From Bacillus sp. AFS098217 (GTDB lineage Bacteria > Bacillota > Bacilli > Bacillales > Bacillaceae_G): a stretch of DNA of 34,607 nucleotides. The first letter of the stretch is position 1. Each line of letters begins with the position of its first letter. The notes beneath the pieces are model-generated. The model did not search any database. It was not told the DNA's origin and saw only the letters and a program-made list of their open reading frames with translations. Where the stretch lies: assembly GCF_002551815.1 (NCBI RefSeq), contig NZ_NVPR01000045.1, positions 1 to 34,607 on the forward strand, given 5' to 3'. Shown here one piece after another: positions 16,251-26,400 of this stretch. A program made the translations under genes and the position numbers.

Positions 16251-16637
16251 ATGTTCCGTCATATTTCAGTTGTCCACAATGTTTCCATCATTTCTATGGG
16301 GATTAGCAGCGTAGTTCAAGTTGGTGATGCAAATCAAATAGATCTAAAAAGCAGAATACTTACTGTTCATCGAGAATTTCCTTATTATTTAAAAGATGAA
16401 GGGCCTTTTGAGGCTTTTGAAATCTTTACAGATGAATACATTACAATCCCAAAACGGTCGACTGATGTCAAGTTGAATATTGTAAATGAATGCCCCTTTA
16501 TTGAAGTAGATGATATTCTCATACGATCTCTTTTAAATTCAGGTTACGTTCAAATTGGCTCTGTCGACTATGGATTTAGCAATTCTCGTATTATGCAAAT
16601 CCGCCAATACATTACAAATGACCCTTCTTTAGAGTAA
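16251..16637 (+). CDS. gerPE: Spore germination protein GerPE
   Basis: The 128-residue protein begins MFRHISVVHNVSIISMGISSVVQVGDANQIDL, matching GerPE, and has a more acidic C-terminal half (DEGPFEAFEIFTDEY). Start-site support is weak: TGAGG lies about 8 bases upstream, but the overlap-style spacing to gerPD agrees with an operon. In related genomes gerPF follows closely; here about 230 bp, mostly a repeat element, separates them. Confidence 0.9.
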   Translation: MFRHISVVHNVSIISMGISSVVQVGDANQIDLKSRILTVHREFPYYLKDEGPFEAFEIFTDEYITIPKRSTDVKLNIVNECPFIEVDDILIRSLLNSGYVQIGSVDYGFSNSRIMQIRQYITNDPSLE

Positions 16638-16658
16638 CTCATATATTATATACATCAT

Positions 16659-16811
16659 ATAAACCCTCTCTTTTTAGGTGGGAGAGAACATCTGGCCATG
16701 CATAGAAGCGGTCAGGGCCTTTTTCTGCCACATGCGAAGGAAAAACAGAAGGAGCAAACGAGTGTAGGTTACTTCTTATTTTGCACAGCAGGGATTTAGA
16801 TGTCGAAAAAT
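16659..16811 (+). mobile_element. bcr1-like dispersed repeat, copy 1, inside the gerP operon
   Basis: About 153 bp from ATAAACCC to GTCGAAAAA recurs at 29661-29813 with most bases identical. It begins again at the window end. Shared landmarks are TTTTTAGGTGGGAGAG, CATCTGGCCAT, CATAGAAGCGGTCAGGGC and CAGGGATTTAGATGTCG. Length, number of copies and host fit bcr1, a roughly 155-bp non-autonomous element of the B. cereus group. The bcr1 name is from memory of its size and behaviour, not a sequence search. The copy lies in the same direction as gerP, between gerPE and gerPF. Confidence 0.75.
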
Positions 16812-16866
16812 GAAAATGGATTTATATAGTAATTTTAAAGAAGGCCAGTGAAGTAGGTGAATGTTT

Positions 16867-17082
16867 ATGCCATCCATTGTTGGCAACCTTATCGTCCAAA
16901 ACAGTAACGGTTCTTTTAATTTAGGTGATTTTTATAACGTCTCTCCAAAAGAAAATACAAAATCCTATAATGGTTCAGGAGCATCAAATGTTGCTTTTGT
17001 CATCAATACTTTCAACGGTGTCAGCGCAACGAATACATTTGACGCAGATGTTGCAGATCAAAATCAAATTGGAACAGTGTAA
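16867..17082 (+). CDS. gerPF: Spore germination/coat permeability protein GerPF
   Basis: The 71-residue protein reads MPSIVGNLIVQNSNGSFNLGD and ends TFDADVADQNQIGTV. It belongs to the same family as GerPA (shared GSGASN and DVADQ motifs). The ATG at 16867 follows AGGTGA. It is last in the operon and separated from gerPE by the repeat element, so its transcription depends on read-through across that element unless a promoter lies within or after it. A strong terminator follows. Confidence 0.93.
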   Translation: MPSIVGNLIVQNSNGSFNLGDFYNVSPKENTKSYNGSGASNVAFVINTFNGVSATNTFDADVADQNQIGTV

Positions 17083-17114
17083 AAAGAGTAGAAGGGCCGC
17101 CCTCCTACTCTTTT
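17082..17114. terminator. Terminator between gerPF and addA
   Basis: AAAAGAGTAG pairs with CTACTCTTTT, extended by AGGG/CCCT around a short loop. It ends gerP and could also act on the convergent addA transcript. Confidence 0.85.
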
Positions 17115-17176
17115 CATTTTTTATCCCGCTATTTGCAGGCAGAAGTGTTCATCAGCTGCAAGCAAATTCATTCTTC

Positions 17177-19564
17177 TTATACTTCATCCACACGCAGTAT
17201 GTGATTACCATCAAAGAAATATAAATACTTTTCCTTTACAGGATGATGTAAACTCTTTTCTAACGCTTTTGCGTATAATGAAAGTTGCACTTTATATCGA
17301 TCTTCTAAAATAGGTCTTGCCTGTTCATATCCACCTGGAAAACGTCCTTCTATTGTATCGGTTTTGAAATCAATTAATACAATCCCATCTTCCTCTTCTA
17401 TCATGCAGTCAATAACCCCTTGGACAAGCACAGATTCTCCGCTTTTCTCCTGCCAATTTTGATACGCTTCTTCTGCTGAAAGCATCATCGTAAATGGAAC
17501 TTCACGTTCTACACTTTTCGCTGCTAATACCCTTTTTCCAATCTCCGTATCAAAAAAGTCTACAATGCGGTCGATCGCTATTTCTTCTGCTTGTTCAAAT
17601 GTTAGTAATTCTTTATTTACCATTTCTGCAATTTGTTCCTGAATGATTTCTGCTGTAATTGGTTTCTTCAAGTCCACATGTTGCATAACGGCATGGACAG
17701 CTGTTCCACGCTCAGCATACGTTAATCCTTTTTTCTCCATAAAGCGCGGACGCGTTTTTATAGGCGCTCGAAGTTTTTTAATAAAGGCGTTGTCACTTCC
17801 GTCTTCCGATTGATAATTTCGCTTTATCTCCGTAACAGACTGCTTGGCACGGTGGACTGTTGTTTCTTCGTATTCGTATTCCCACGTTAACCGATCGTAT
17901 ACCTCTTCTTTTCGTTCACTCTCTAGTGGAACGGGGATTTGCTCACGAAGTGCTTCTAATAGTTCTTGCTTTTCTTCTTGCACTGGTTCTGGTGCAAGTA
18001 GACTCTTTCCATCAACAACTTCTACTTTCCAACTCGCATTATATTCATAAATTTCATCTGGAATTGTTCCTTGACCTAATTCTAGAAGTATTTCACTATC
18101 TCGATGCCTGTATAGTGACGGTGCAATCCAATCTAAATAGCAAGATGCCCCAGCACGGACGTAATCTGGTAATAACCAATCTGTATGTTCCCTAGCATCC
18201 AGCCATTTCTCCATTTCTTTCTCTTTATCTTTCACCGTACCGATTAAAATCAACTTTTCTTTCGCACGTGTTAAAGCAACATATAATACGCGCATCTCCT
18301 CTGCAATCAGTTCCATCTTCATCTTACGTTTAATCGCTAATTGCGATAGCGTTGTATATTTAATTCTTTTACGCGGATCAATAAATTGCGAACCAAAGCC
18401 AAAATCTTTGTGTAACAAGAAACGCTTCATTAAATCTTGCGTATTAAAACGACGACCAAGTCCTGCCACAAATACAACCGGAAACTCTAAACCTTTACTT
18501 TTATGAATCGTCATAATCCGAACAACATCTTCTTGCTCACCAAGCGCTCTTGCAGTTCCCATATCATCACCGCGCTCTAAAATACGTTCAATAAAACGTA
18601 AGAAACGGAATAATCCGCGGAAAGATGTTGCTTCATACTGTCTTGCCCGATCATATAATACGCGTAAATTAGCCTGTCTTTGCTTGCCAGCTGGAAGACC
18701 GCCAACGAAATCATAATAACCTGTCTCACGATATACTTTCCAAATTAAATCAGAAAGAGACTGTTGACGTGCAAATTCGCGCCATCCTTGAAGTAAGTTA
18801 TAAAACCACTCTAGTTTTTCATGCAGTTCCTTCTCTTCTTCAAGTGGTGCTCCTTTTAAGAATGAACGCATCACTTCATAAAACGAGCCTTTCTTTCCAT
18901 GAGCACGAAGCGTTGCAAGTTCTTCGTCATTTAGTCCAACAATCGGTGAACGAAGTACAGCTGCGAGCGGAATATCTTGCATCGGATTATCAATAACACG
19001 AAATACATTCATCATAATATTTACTTCTGTCGCTTCAAAATAACCAGTCGCAAGATCAGCATATACCGGAATTCCTTGTAACTTTAACTCTTCCATAATT
19101 TGCGGAGCCCACGGCATGGAGCGAAGTAAAATAACGAAATCACGGTATTGTACCGGGCGCATACTATCCGTTTTACGGTCATACACTTCATAACCTGAAT
19201 CAACCATCGCTTTAATGCGCTGCGCCATAAGACGAGCTTCTAGCTGTGCTTTTTCTACTTCTGCACCTTCTTCTCCGTCTATTACTTCTTCTTCAGTTTG
19301 CTGAATGCATAATAGTTCAGCCGCTACATCTTCACCTTCTGGATAGCTAGCACCTAGCTTTAATTCAGCGTCAGCGTCATAGTCAATCTCCCCAACTTCT
19401 TCGCCCATAATTTGTTTGAAAATAAAGTTCGTACCTGCTAGTACTTCATGACGGCTACGGAAGTTTTTCGCTAAATCAATCTTCATTCCGCCGTCTAATC
19501 CTTCTGGTGTAAAGCGTTTATATTTTCCTAAGAATAGGCCTGGCTCTGCTAGTCGGAAACGATA
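17177..19564 (-). CDS. addA: addA, 3' exon (ATP-dependent helicase/nuclease subunit A)
   Basis: This is the downstream 795-codon part of addA. It begins with TAT CGT TTC CGA (YRFR) right after the intron end. It carries later UvrD-type helicase motifs (VRIMTIHKSKGLEFPVVFV; RVLYVALTRAKEKL) and the C-terminal RecB-like nuclease, with VLIDFKTD and the preceding GVIDCM. Joined in phase to the 5' exon it restores a 1242-residue AddA, the usual size. AddAB resects double-strand breaks and makes 3' ends for RecA. An ATG at 19486 in the exon could tempt an annotator to call a separate gene; it lacks a convincing ribosome binding site and the exon reads on upstream. No frameshift or stop is present. 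Confidence 0.95.
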   Translation of the reverse strand, partial: YRFRLAEPGLFLGKYKRFTPEGLDGGMKIDLAKNFRSRHEVLAGTNFIFKQIMGEEVGEIDYDADAELKLGASYPEGEDVAAELLCIQQTEEEVIDGEEGAEVEKAQLEARLMAQRIKAMVDSGYEVYDRKTDSMRPVQYRDFVILLRSMPWAPQIMEELKLQGIPVYADLATGYFEATEVNIMMNVFRVIDNPMQDIPLAAVLRSPIVGLNDEELATLRAHGKKGSFYEVMRSFLKGAPLEEEKELHEKLEWFYNLLQGWREFARQQSLSDLIWKVYRETGYYDFVGGLPAGKQRQANLRVLYDRARQYEATSFRGLFRFLRFIERILERGDDMGTARALGEQEDVVRIMTIHKSKGLEFPVVFVAGLGRRFNTQDLMKRFLLHKDFGFGSQFIDPRKRIKYTTLSQLAIKRKMKMELIAEEMRVLYVALTRAKEKLILIGTVKDKEKEMEKWLDAREHTDWLLPDYVRAGASCYLDWIAPSLYRHRDSEILLELGQGTIPDEIYEYNASWKVEVVDGKSLLAPEPVQEEKQELLEALREQIPVPLESERKEEVYDRLTWEYEYEETTVHRAKQSVTEIKRNYQSEDGSDNAFIKKLRAPIKTRPRFMEKKGLTYAERGTAVHAVMQHVDLKKPITAEIIQEQIAEMVNKELLTFEQAEEIAIDRIVDFFDTEIGKRVLAAKSVEREVPFTMMLSAEEAYQNWQEKSGESVLVQGVIDCMIEEEDGIVLIDFKTDTIEGRFPGGYEQARPILEDRYKVQLSLYAKALEKSLHHPVKEKYLYFFDGNHILRVDEV

Positions 19565-19625
19565 GTAGGGTAAGCGTCCAGCGCCTTTCTGTATCTCTAC
19601 AGTAGGTTTCCAGACACTCCCCCCC

Positions 19626-19659
19626 GAACCGTACGTACTCCTCTCAGAGTATACGGCTC
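19626..19659 (-). ncRNA. Group II intron catalytic domain V
   Basis: The 34-nt helix, 5' GAGCCGTATACTC to GTACGTACGGTTC 3', contains the catalytic AGC triad near its base. It is nearly identical to domain V of Ll.LtrB as I recall it. It marks the catalytic core of the ribozyme, and the intron ends 61 nt later. Confidence 0.9.
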
Positions 19660-19674
19660 TCCACTTACAAATAT

Positions 19675-21492
19675 CTATCCTCTCGTTTTATGAATTTCGT
19701 TATGACATTTCTTACATACGACTAATGTTTTTCTCTGCTTTGCGATCATCATCATTTCCCAATATGTTTTACCTTTTAAGTTTTTCACCTTATTGATATG
19801 ATGAATTTCAAATTTCGTATCAGGATGATTATCTCCACAGAGTTCACATTCTTTTGCATTCAATCTTTGTTCTAAATCTGTTTTCCCTTGATATACATAA
19901 AGGTTAGGTTTTGTATCAATATCTTTTTTGTGGCTAACTTTTCGTTTAGTAAAACCGTCTTTATAGAAATAAGCTATTCTTTCTCCATGTTTCGTTTGAT
20001 ACTTTATCCCCCAGTACTTGCCTTGTTTGTATTTTGTTTTCATCTTGGCAACTGTGGATTTGTATTTATTGGCGAGTGTTTTCAAACAGCTATATTCCAT
20101 GACGTATCTTAACTGCCACATTTTTTTTGATACATTTTCAGCTAAGGAATAGTAATTATATAAACCTCTTAACTCGGCATTGTAAGTTTCCACTATTTCT
20201 AAATCTGATAGACCTAGAAGTCTCGGTCTGTGAAGCATATCCCATTGCTTCGCATCGATATCTTTGACCATCTTTCTATCCACAATGACTCTTTCTATCG
20301 TTCCTTTTGGTATCCGTAGTTGTACGTAACCACGATACGTTCTTTTTGCCACATTGTTCTTGTCTTTTGCTACCGCTAAATCACGACTTATACTAATGTC
20401 GTATCCTAAAAATTTTGCGGATTTTGTACTATGTGTAATAAGAGTCTTTTCTTCCGACATTTCTAGTTCAAGTTTCTCACTTAGGAACTTGCTAATCACA
20501 CTTTTTATGTGTTGACAATCTTCCTTGCTCCCATTTACCCCTATGAGGAAGTCATCTGCATACCTTACATATTTAAGACTTTTATACTCCTCATTATTAG
20601 GTTCGTAGTAGGACAGGTTTAGACGCTTCTTCTTGTTCTCCTTATATTCCTGTATCATCATTTCTCTCATTGCTTTATCACTTGTCATATCAATTTTTTT
20701 CTTGAGTCTTTGGTTTCTCATATCATATTTACGATATTCCGTATTACGTTTACGCTTCTTTGGCTTTCCTTGGTCAAAATTTTGTTTCAGTTCATTTATC
20801 ACGAAATGATCAAGCTCATTCAGATATATATTCGCTAAGATTGGACTAACAATCCCACCTTGTGGTGTTCCACTATATGTGTTGTTGTACCTCCAATCTT
20901 CCAGATACCCCGCTCTTAGGAATTTCCATATGAGCCGAATAAAGCGTTCATCACTTATCTTCTTGCGAAGTATATTGATGAGCACATGATGGTTTATGTT
21001 ATCGAAGAATCCTTTTATGTCCCCTTCGATAAACCAGTTGACCGCAGTAAACGTATTTTTGATTTGAATAAGAGCCGAGTGACAACTATGTTTTTCTCTA
21101 AAACCATGAGAGAACTCTGAAAATGTTGGTTCGTATATTGCCTCTAGTATCATCCTGCATACTTCTTGAACGATTCTGTCGGTGAAAGTTGGGATACCAA
21201 GTGGTCTTGTTTGACCATTACTCTTTGGGATATTTACTCTTCTTACTGGTTTTGGCTGATACGTTTCATCCTTCAATGAAGAGATAATGGACTCTATCTT
21301 TTCATCTCCAAAACCATCTGCCGTTTCTTCATCTATTCCTTTTGTCGCACTACCTTTATTTTTGTATATCTTTGTATAGGCTTTCATATAGAACTCTTTG
21401 TTGTACATGCTTCTGTACAACCTGTCATAACGGCAATTTTCCTTGTTAGCTTGTTTGGATAGATTGTATAATACAACTTCCGAATTTTGCAT
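19675..21492 (-). CDS. ltrA: Intron-encoded reverse transcriptase/maturase with HNH endonuclease (LtrA-like)
   Basis: The 605-residue multifunctional protein lies in intron domain IV. The reverse-transcriptase domain (about 20-380) shows RRVNIPKSNGQTRPLGIPTF, SHGFREKHSCHSAL, YSGTPQGGIVSPILANIYLN and the active-site KYVRYADDFLIGV. A maturase (X) domain follows, about 400-520. A C-terminal DNA-binding/HNH endonuclease has paired CELC and CKKC cysteines and EIHHINK. It helps the intron splice and lets it invade the intronless site by target-primed reverse transcription. I start it at 21492 (GAAAGGAG upstream). No frameshift or stop is seen, so it looks active. Confidence 0.95.
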   Translation of the reverse strand: MQNSEVVLYNLSKQANKENCRYDRLYRSMYNKEFYMKAYTKIYKNKGSATKGIDEETADGFGDEKIESIISSLKDETYQPKPVRRVNIPKSNGQTRPLGIPTFTDRIVQEVCRMILEAIYEPTFSEFSHGFREKHSCHSALIQIKNTFTAVNWFIEGDIKGFFDNINHHVLINILRKKISDERFIRLIWKFLRAGYLEDWRYNNTYSGTPQGGIVSPILANIYLNELDHFVINELKQNFDQGKPKKRKRNTEYRKYDMRNQRLKKKIDMTSDKAMREMMIQEYKENKKKRLNLSYYEPNNEEYKSLKYVRYADDFLIGVNGSKEDCQHIKSVISKFLSEKLELEMSEEKTLITHSTKSAKFLGYDISISRDLAVAKDKNNVAKRTYRGYVQLRIPKGTIERVIVDRKMVKDIDAKQWDMLHRPRLLGLSDLEIVETYNAELRGLYNYYSLAENVSKKMWQLRYVMEYSCLKTLANKYKSTVAKMKTKYKQGKYWGIKYQTKHGERIAYFYKDGFTKRKVSHKKDIDTKPNLYVYQGKTDLEQRLNAKECELCGDNHPDTKFEIHHINKVKNLKGKTYWEMMMIAKQRKTLVVCKKCHNEIHKTRG

Positions 21493-22089
21493 AGAGCATT
21501 TCGCTCCTTTCATCATTGTTTATACTTTGTAAGCTGTCCCCCTTCGCCATGTAATGGGCTTTCCCCATCTCGGACTACTACGAGGACTCCGTTACCATAT
21601 TGGATATTCAGTACCTTTGTACATAGCCTTTATTGGCGTTCCAACTTAGGTAATCCCCATTTAGTATGTTGCATACAGGCTCGATAAGTTGTCGGAAAGA
21701 ACGTTCATCCTTTTCCCATATCTATGGGTGCGTCCATCCTATTCATTCAGAAACTAGGTCAGCGCATCAATCTAGTACGCTTCCCCATGCTTTAACGTCT
21801 CTATTTATGACGTAAAGCAGGACAGATTCTAGGTTTCAAACGGTTTCCTAGACGGGAAACATTGCCCCGCTCAGACTGTTCTTCAAGCAGTTTAGCCTTC
21901 TTCCTCATACTCATCTTTTATACCTTGCCACTCAGTCGTAACCTTTCCGTTTAGGTTAACTCGTGACTTTCCCGACATGCTACACTCCCTCTTTGGTTTC
22001 CCGCAGAGATAAGTCGGCTGGTATTTTAACCGTTTCTGTAGTTAATTCACCGCCTAATGGTGAAATATGCAACACCCTTATGGGCGCAC

Positions 22090-23430
22090 GATCGACTGCT
22101 TCACGTCACCAACCATGAACAAGTTTCCTTCACTCTCAGAATCTTTCGTTACGAATTTAATAATCGATTCTTGTACGAAGTTCGTATCTTGATATTCATC
22201 GACTAGTACTTCAGCAAATTTATTACGATATTGTAAAGCTACTGCTGATGGCTTCATTTCACCTTCTTCACTTTGCTCGCTTAAAATTTGTAAACAGAAA
22301 TGCTCTAAATCTGTAAAGTCGACCATTCCTTTATCTCGCTTAATAGCTTGGAAACGATCTGTAAATACTTTTACAAGCTGAACGAGTTTTTCTAATACAG
22401 GATGCATATCTTGGAAATCCCGCAAGAAACTTTCTGGCCTACGGCTAAATAGTTCTTCTTGTAATTTCTTCACTTCATCTTTCGCTTTATTACGAAGAGA
22501 ATCTACTTGTTTTACAACATCTTCGTTATAATCACTTTTCTTAATACGCTTTAACGTTTGCCAAGATACATTTTGCATCGCTTCATAAACGCTTGTCCAC
22601 GATTCACGAGCTGCGCTTGATAACGTTTTAAGTAAAGCTAAATCTGTTTGTAAAGTTTCAACGCGCGGTGCTGGACCGTCAGGAAGCATCGCAAGTTCCA
22701 TCGCTTTACGAATATGCCCTTCCGCTGTGTCAAGCTGGAATTTTACATCTTCTAATAAGTAAGAAGCGTACACTAAATCTTCTATCGTTTTTCCTTCAAT
22801 GTCATATGCTTCTACTAATTTATCAAGCCACTTCTCTGGATTTGGGTGTGCTCTTGATTCTGTATGAAGCGCTAAAATCATACGTTGTAAGTCATCATCG
22901 CTACGATCGCTCGTATAACGATCAACAAGTTCAAAGAATATCGTATTATCTTCTATTCCATACTCTTCTTCTAATATGTCATCTAGTACTTCTTCTTTTA
23001 ATAACTCATTTTCTGTTTGATTCGCAATGCGGAAGCGAGGATCGACATCAAGCATGTAATAATATCCTCTAATCACTTGTAAACAAAATGAGTGGATAGT
23101 TGAAATGGAAGCTTTATTTAATAAGCTAAGCTGTTTTCTTATATGCTGTGAGCCTGGCTCATCAATTAATACTTTTTCTAACGCTTCCCCAATTCGGTTT
23201 TTCATCTCTTGCGCCGCTGCATTCGTAAATGTTACAACGAGCAGGCGGTCGACATCGACTGGATTTTCCTCGTTAATAATCTTTTTAATAATACGTTCAA
23301 CTAGTACCGCTGTTTTCCCTGATCCAGCTGCGGCTGCAACTAAAATATCACGTCCGTTCGCTACAACTGCTTTCCACTGATCATCTGTCCATTGACTACC
23401 TTCTGGTTTTTCAGGCCAATTTTCTATCAT
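22090..23430 (-). CDS. addA: addA, 5' exon (ATP-dependent helicase/nuclease subunit A)
   Basis: This is the upstream 447-codon part of addA, ending DVKQSI exactly at the intron. It contains the Walker [11 protein letters not shown] (31-40) and Walker B-type VDEYQDTN (410-417). The next conserved motif, QSIYRFR, is split after its Ile codon. The ATG overlaps the addB stop codon (ATGA), so AddA translation is coupled to AddB. Without splicing, translation would run only three codons into the intron (V-R-P-stop). That would give a 450-residue protein lacking most helicase motifs and the nuclease. Confidence 0.96.
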
Positions 23431-26400
23431 TCTCCGCCAATCTCCTCTCTTATTTTCTCCATCGCTTCACTATCTTTCATATCTTTTAACGTACGGAATT
23501 GATTATCTTCAAGTGACTCATCAAATTGACAAACAGATTTGAAGTTACAGAACGTACATGCCGCTTTATTCCCCATTTTATACGGCGCAATATCGATAAC
23601 ACCTTCTGTAATGTCTTTCCCGATATTTTCAAACGTATGGTGTACATATTTTTGAAGTACGTTAAACTCTTGCTCACTTGCAATGCTAGAACGCGCACTA
23701 AAACTACCGTCTTTTTTCAACCCAGCAGAAATAATATCAGAGCTTCCTGTTGTAAGTTTGTTATCCATTAAACGAACAACATCAGCATCTCCTAGCACGA
23801 GCCCTTTCATTTTAAATTTCTTTAAAATTTCTTTTTCAATTTCTTCTTCAGATGCGTCACCTTTCATCTCAACGATCGGGTTATGAATATGGAAGTACAG
23901 TACGCCCGCAGGTGATGCAGTACCACCCTTTTTCATCCACGTATTCGCATTTGAAATAACGACATCTAAATACGTTAACATTTGAAGTGCTAATCCGTAA
24001 TACACTTCCGTTAAGTCTAACGCTTTCGAACTTGATTTATAATCAATAATACGAAGGAACGTTCCGCTCTCATCTTCCGCCTTATCAACACGATCAATAC
24101 GGCCAACAACTTCCATCTTCACACCATTTGGCAACGCGAATTCCATTGGCGGAAGTGATCCAGTACCGCCCATACCGAACGGCACTTCTAAATCAACTGG
24201 TACAAAGCCACTCGACTTCGCGTGTTCACGAAGAATAAGCGAAGTACGGAAAATGATTTGTTGTAGTTTTTGTTTTAAATAGAAATGACGGTTTGAACTT
24301 AATAAAATTTGTCTTTGTAGTAACGGCGCAATTTCTTCTATTACTAAAACAGAAAGATGCTCACACTCTTTTATTGATAAATCCGCCCACGTACGGTTTT
24401 CACGTAATAGCTTGTCTGCAATTCTCTTCAGGGCTGCATGGAATAGTTCACCAATATCTGGCGCATCAAGTTTGAAAATATCACGCTCTCTTAGCGATAA
24501 ACCGTGCTGCGCAAAATGAGCGTACGCACAGCGATTAAATAATTCCATACGAGAGACGCTTCCTTTTATTTTATCTCCATATAAATCTATACTTACAGAT
24601 GTGCTTAACTTCTGTGCACGATTTCGGTAAAACAGACTTGATAATACACGGCTACTTTTTTGCTTCCATTCATCTGAAGTAACGTAGAAGTTATATACGT
24701 CCCACCAAAAATCTAAATTGCCTTCAAATCCGTATCGCTTCCACGTTTGCAGTTGCTGCATTACATATGATAACGTCACTTCTGGCGTTGCTACGTATGA
24801 GATTTGTTCCGAACGAGATAAGTCATTTACGTCATTCGTTATAAACGATTCTTTCACATCAGGGAACATTCTTTTTATTTTCTTAATAAAGCTAGAAGCA
24901 AGTAACGTCTTTCCTTCTTCATCTGCAAGTGGACAAGAAATGTATAATTTCTCAGATGCTCTCGTCACCATTTGGTACATGACGAACTGTTCTTCTAATA
25001 AAGTTTGTCTCGTTGTTGGTGCTAATTCGATACCTGCAGCGCTAAGAATATCTCTTTCTTCATCAGAAAGCATGCCTTCATCCATAGGTGCTGCTGGAAT
25101 CACCCCTTCATTTACTCCAATAATGAATGTCGCTTTAATATCTGATAATCTAGAACGATCGATATTGGCAACTAATACTTGATCTAACGACGGCGGAATG
25201 TTTGCGAATTGAAGCGCTTCAAGACCTGTCGACATTACGTCCGTAAACATAGCGAGTGACATTTTCTCTTCACCAAGCATCTCAACGAACGTATCAAGAA
25301 GACTCATCACTTCTTCCCATACTTGCTCATGGTCTGTCGCAAATAAGAAATCTCCACTTTCTTCTGCACGAATACGTAATTCCTCTAGTTTTTTCGGAAC
25401 GTCAAGCTCCTCTAAAAATAAGTACACAGCTTCGCACATTTGCATAACTGTTCCGGCACGCTTCAGTCTTTTTTGCATGCGAATAACTGGCGTTCTTACA
25501 ACGTCACGAAGTCGATTTATTTTCTCTTCCATTTCACGTTCACTATCTGTTATTGTCCCGCTTGTATCATCAAGAGAACGGTAACGTCGATACATCCACG
25601 GCTCCTCAGAAGTCCACCTCTTTCCTTGTACACCGTATGCTAAACAGTAGTTTTCAAACTCATCCATCTCTTCACGCATCGCTTCTTTTCTTACGTCTAG
25701 TGGATATAAAAGTTCTGTTTTAATGCAGCGAAACACCGCATCATAGCGCCAATTTCCGCTAATAATTTCTAATGCAGAACGAATGCATTCTACTAACGGA
25801 TGGTGTGACATCGGGCGTTTTTCATCGATGAAATGCGGGATGCTATAATCCATAAATAATGTTCGCAATACATCGTAATAACTTTCTCCGTTACGAAGAA
25901 GTACTGCGATATCTCGGTAACGATAATCTTCATCCGCTACAAGTCTTCGAATTTCACGTGCAACGCCTTCTACTTCAGCTCGTAAATTAGCTGCTGTACT
26001 GATCGTTACACTCGCTTCTCCGTGAAACTTTTCATTTGGACGTGCTTCGTAATGCGTTTCTAAATGCGCTAATGCCGGAGAATGAAACCGCGGCTGTTCC
26101 ATAAGTGGAACCGTTTTTTCAATTTCTATTTTCTCTTCACGTGCTACTTGTTTTACTTTTTCATACGTTAACGTCGTTTCATAAAATAAATCGAGCTCAT
26201 TTACTGGCTGTGCTAACGTTTTTTCATCTATCGTTAATGTTATTGTTACTCTAGTCCCTAATCTCATTAATCCTCTAACAATTTCTAGCTCTTGAGGAGA
26301 AAATGAATGGAATCCATCTATATAAATTTCCGCACCATTTACATAGTCAGACTGCGGAAGTTTTTCTACAAGCAACTGTAAATAATCTTCTGAATCTAAA

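Larger units (their letters stand above)
19565..22089 (-). mobile_element. Group II intron (Ll.LtrB-like, IIA) in addA
   Basis: This complete 2525-nt intron is in sense with addA. The 5' end is GTGCGCCCATAAGGGTG, nearly that of lactococcal Ll.LtrB; the 3' end is CTAC (AY rule). Domain V lies at 19659-19626 (GAGCCGTATACTC, loop GAGA-like, GTACGTACGGTTC). Domain VI ends with a candidate branch-point A 7 nt from the 3' end (19571). EBS1 GATTGA (21772-21767) pairs with IBS1 TCGATC, with one G-U. The A before EBS1 can pair with the first 3'-exon base (delta-delta'). EBS2 CTGCTTTACG (21820-21811) pairs with the preceding exon CGTGAAGCAG (one G-U). Domain IV encodes the maturase. All the parts needed for splicing and retrohoming are visible. 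Confidence 0.95.

Noticed and set aside
17177-23430. addA as two separate genes or a frameshifted pseudogene
   Set aside because: The gap holds a complete intron with canonical ends, and the exons join in phase to a normal-length AddA. A pseudogene would not keep both exons free of stops.
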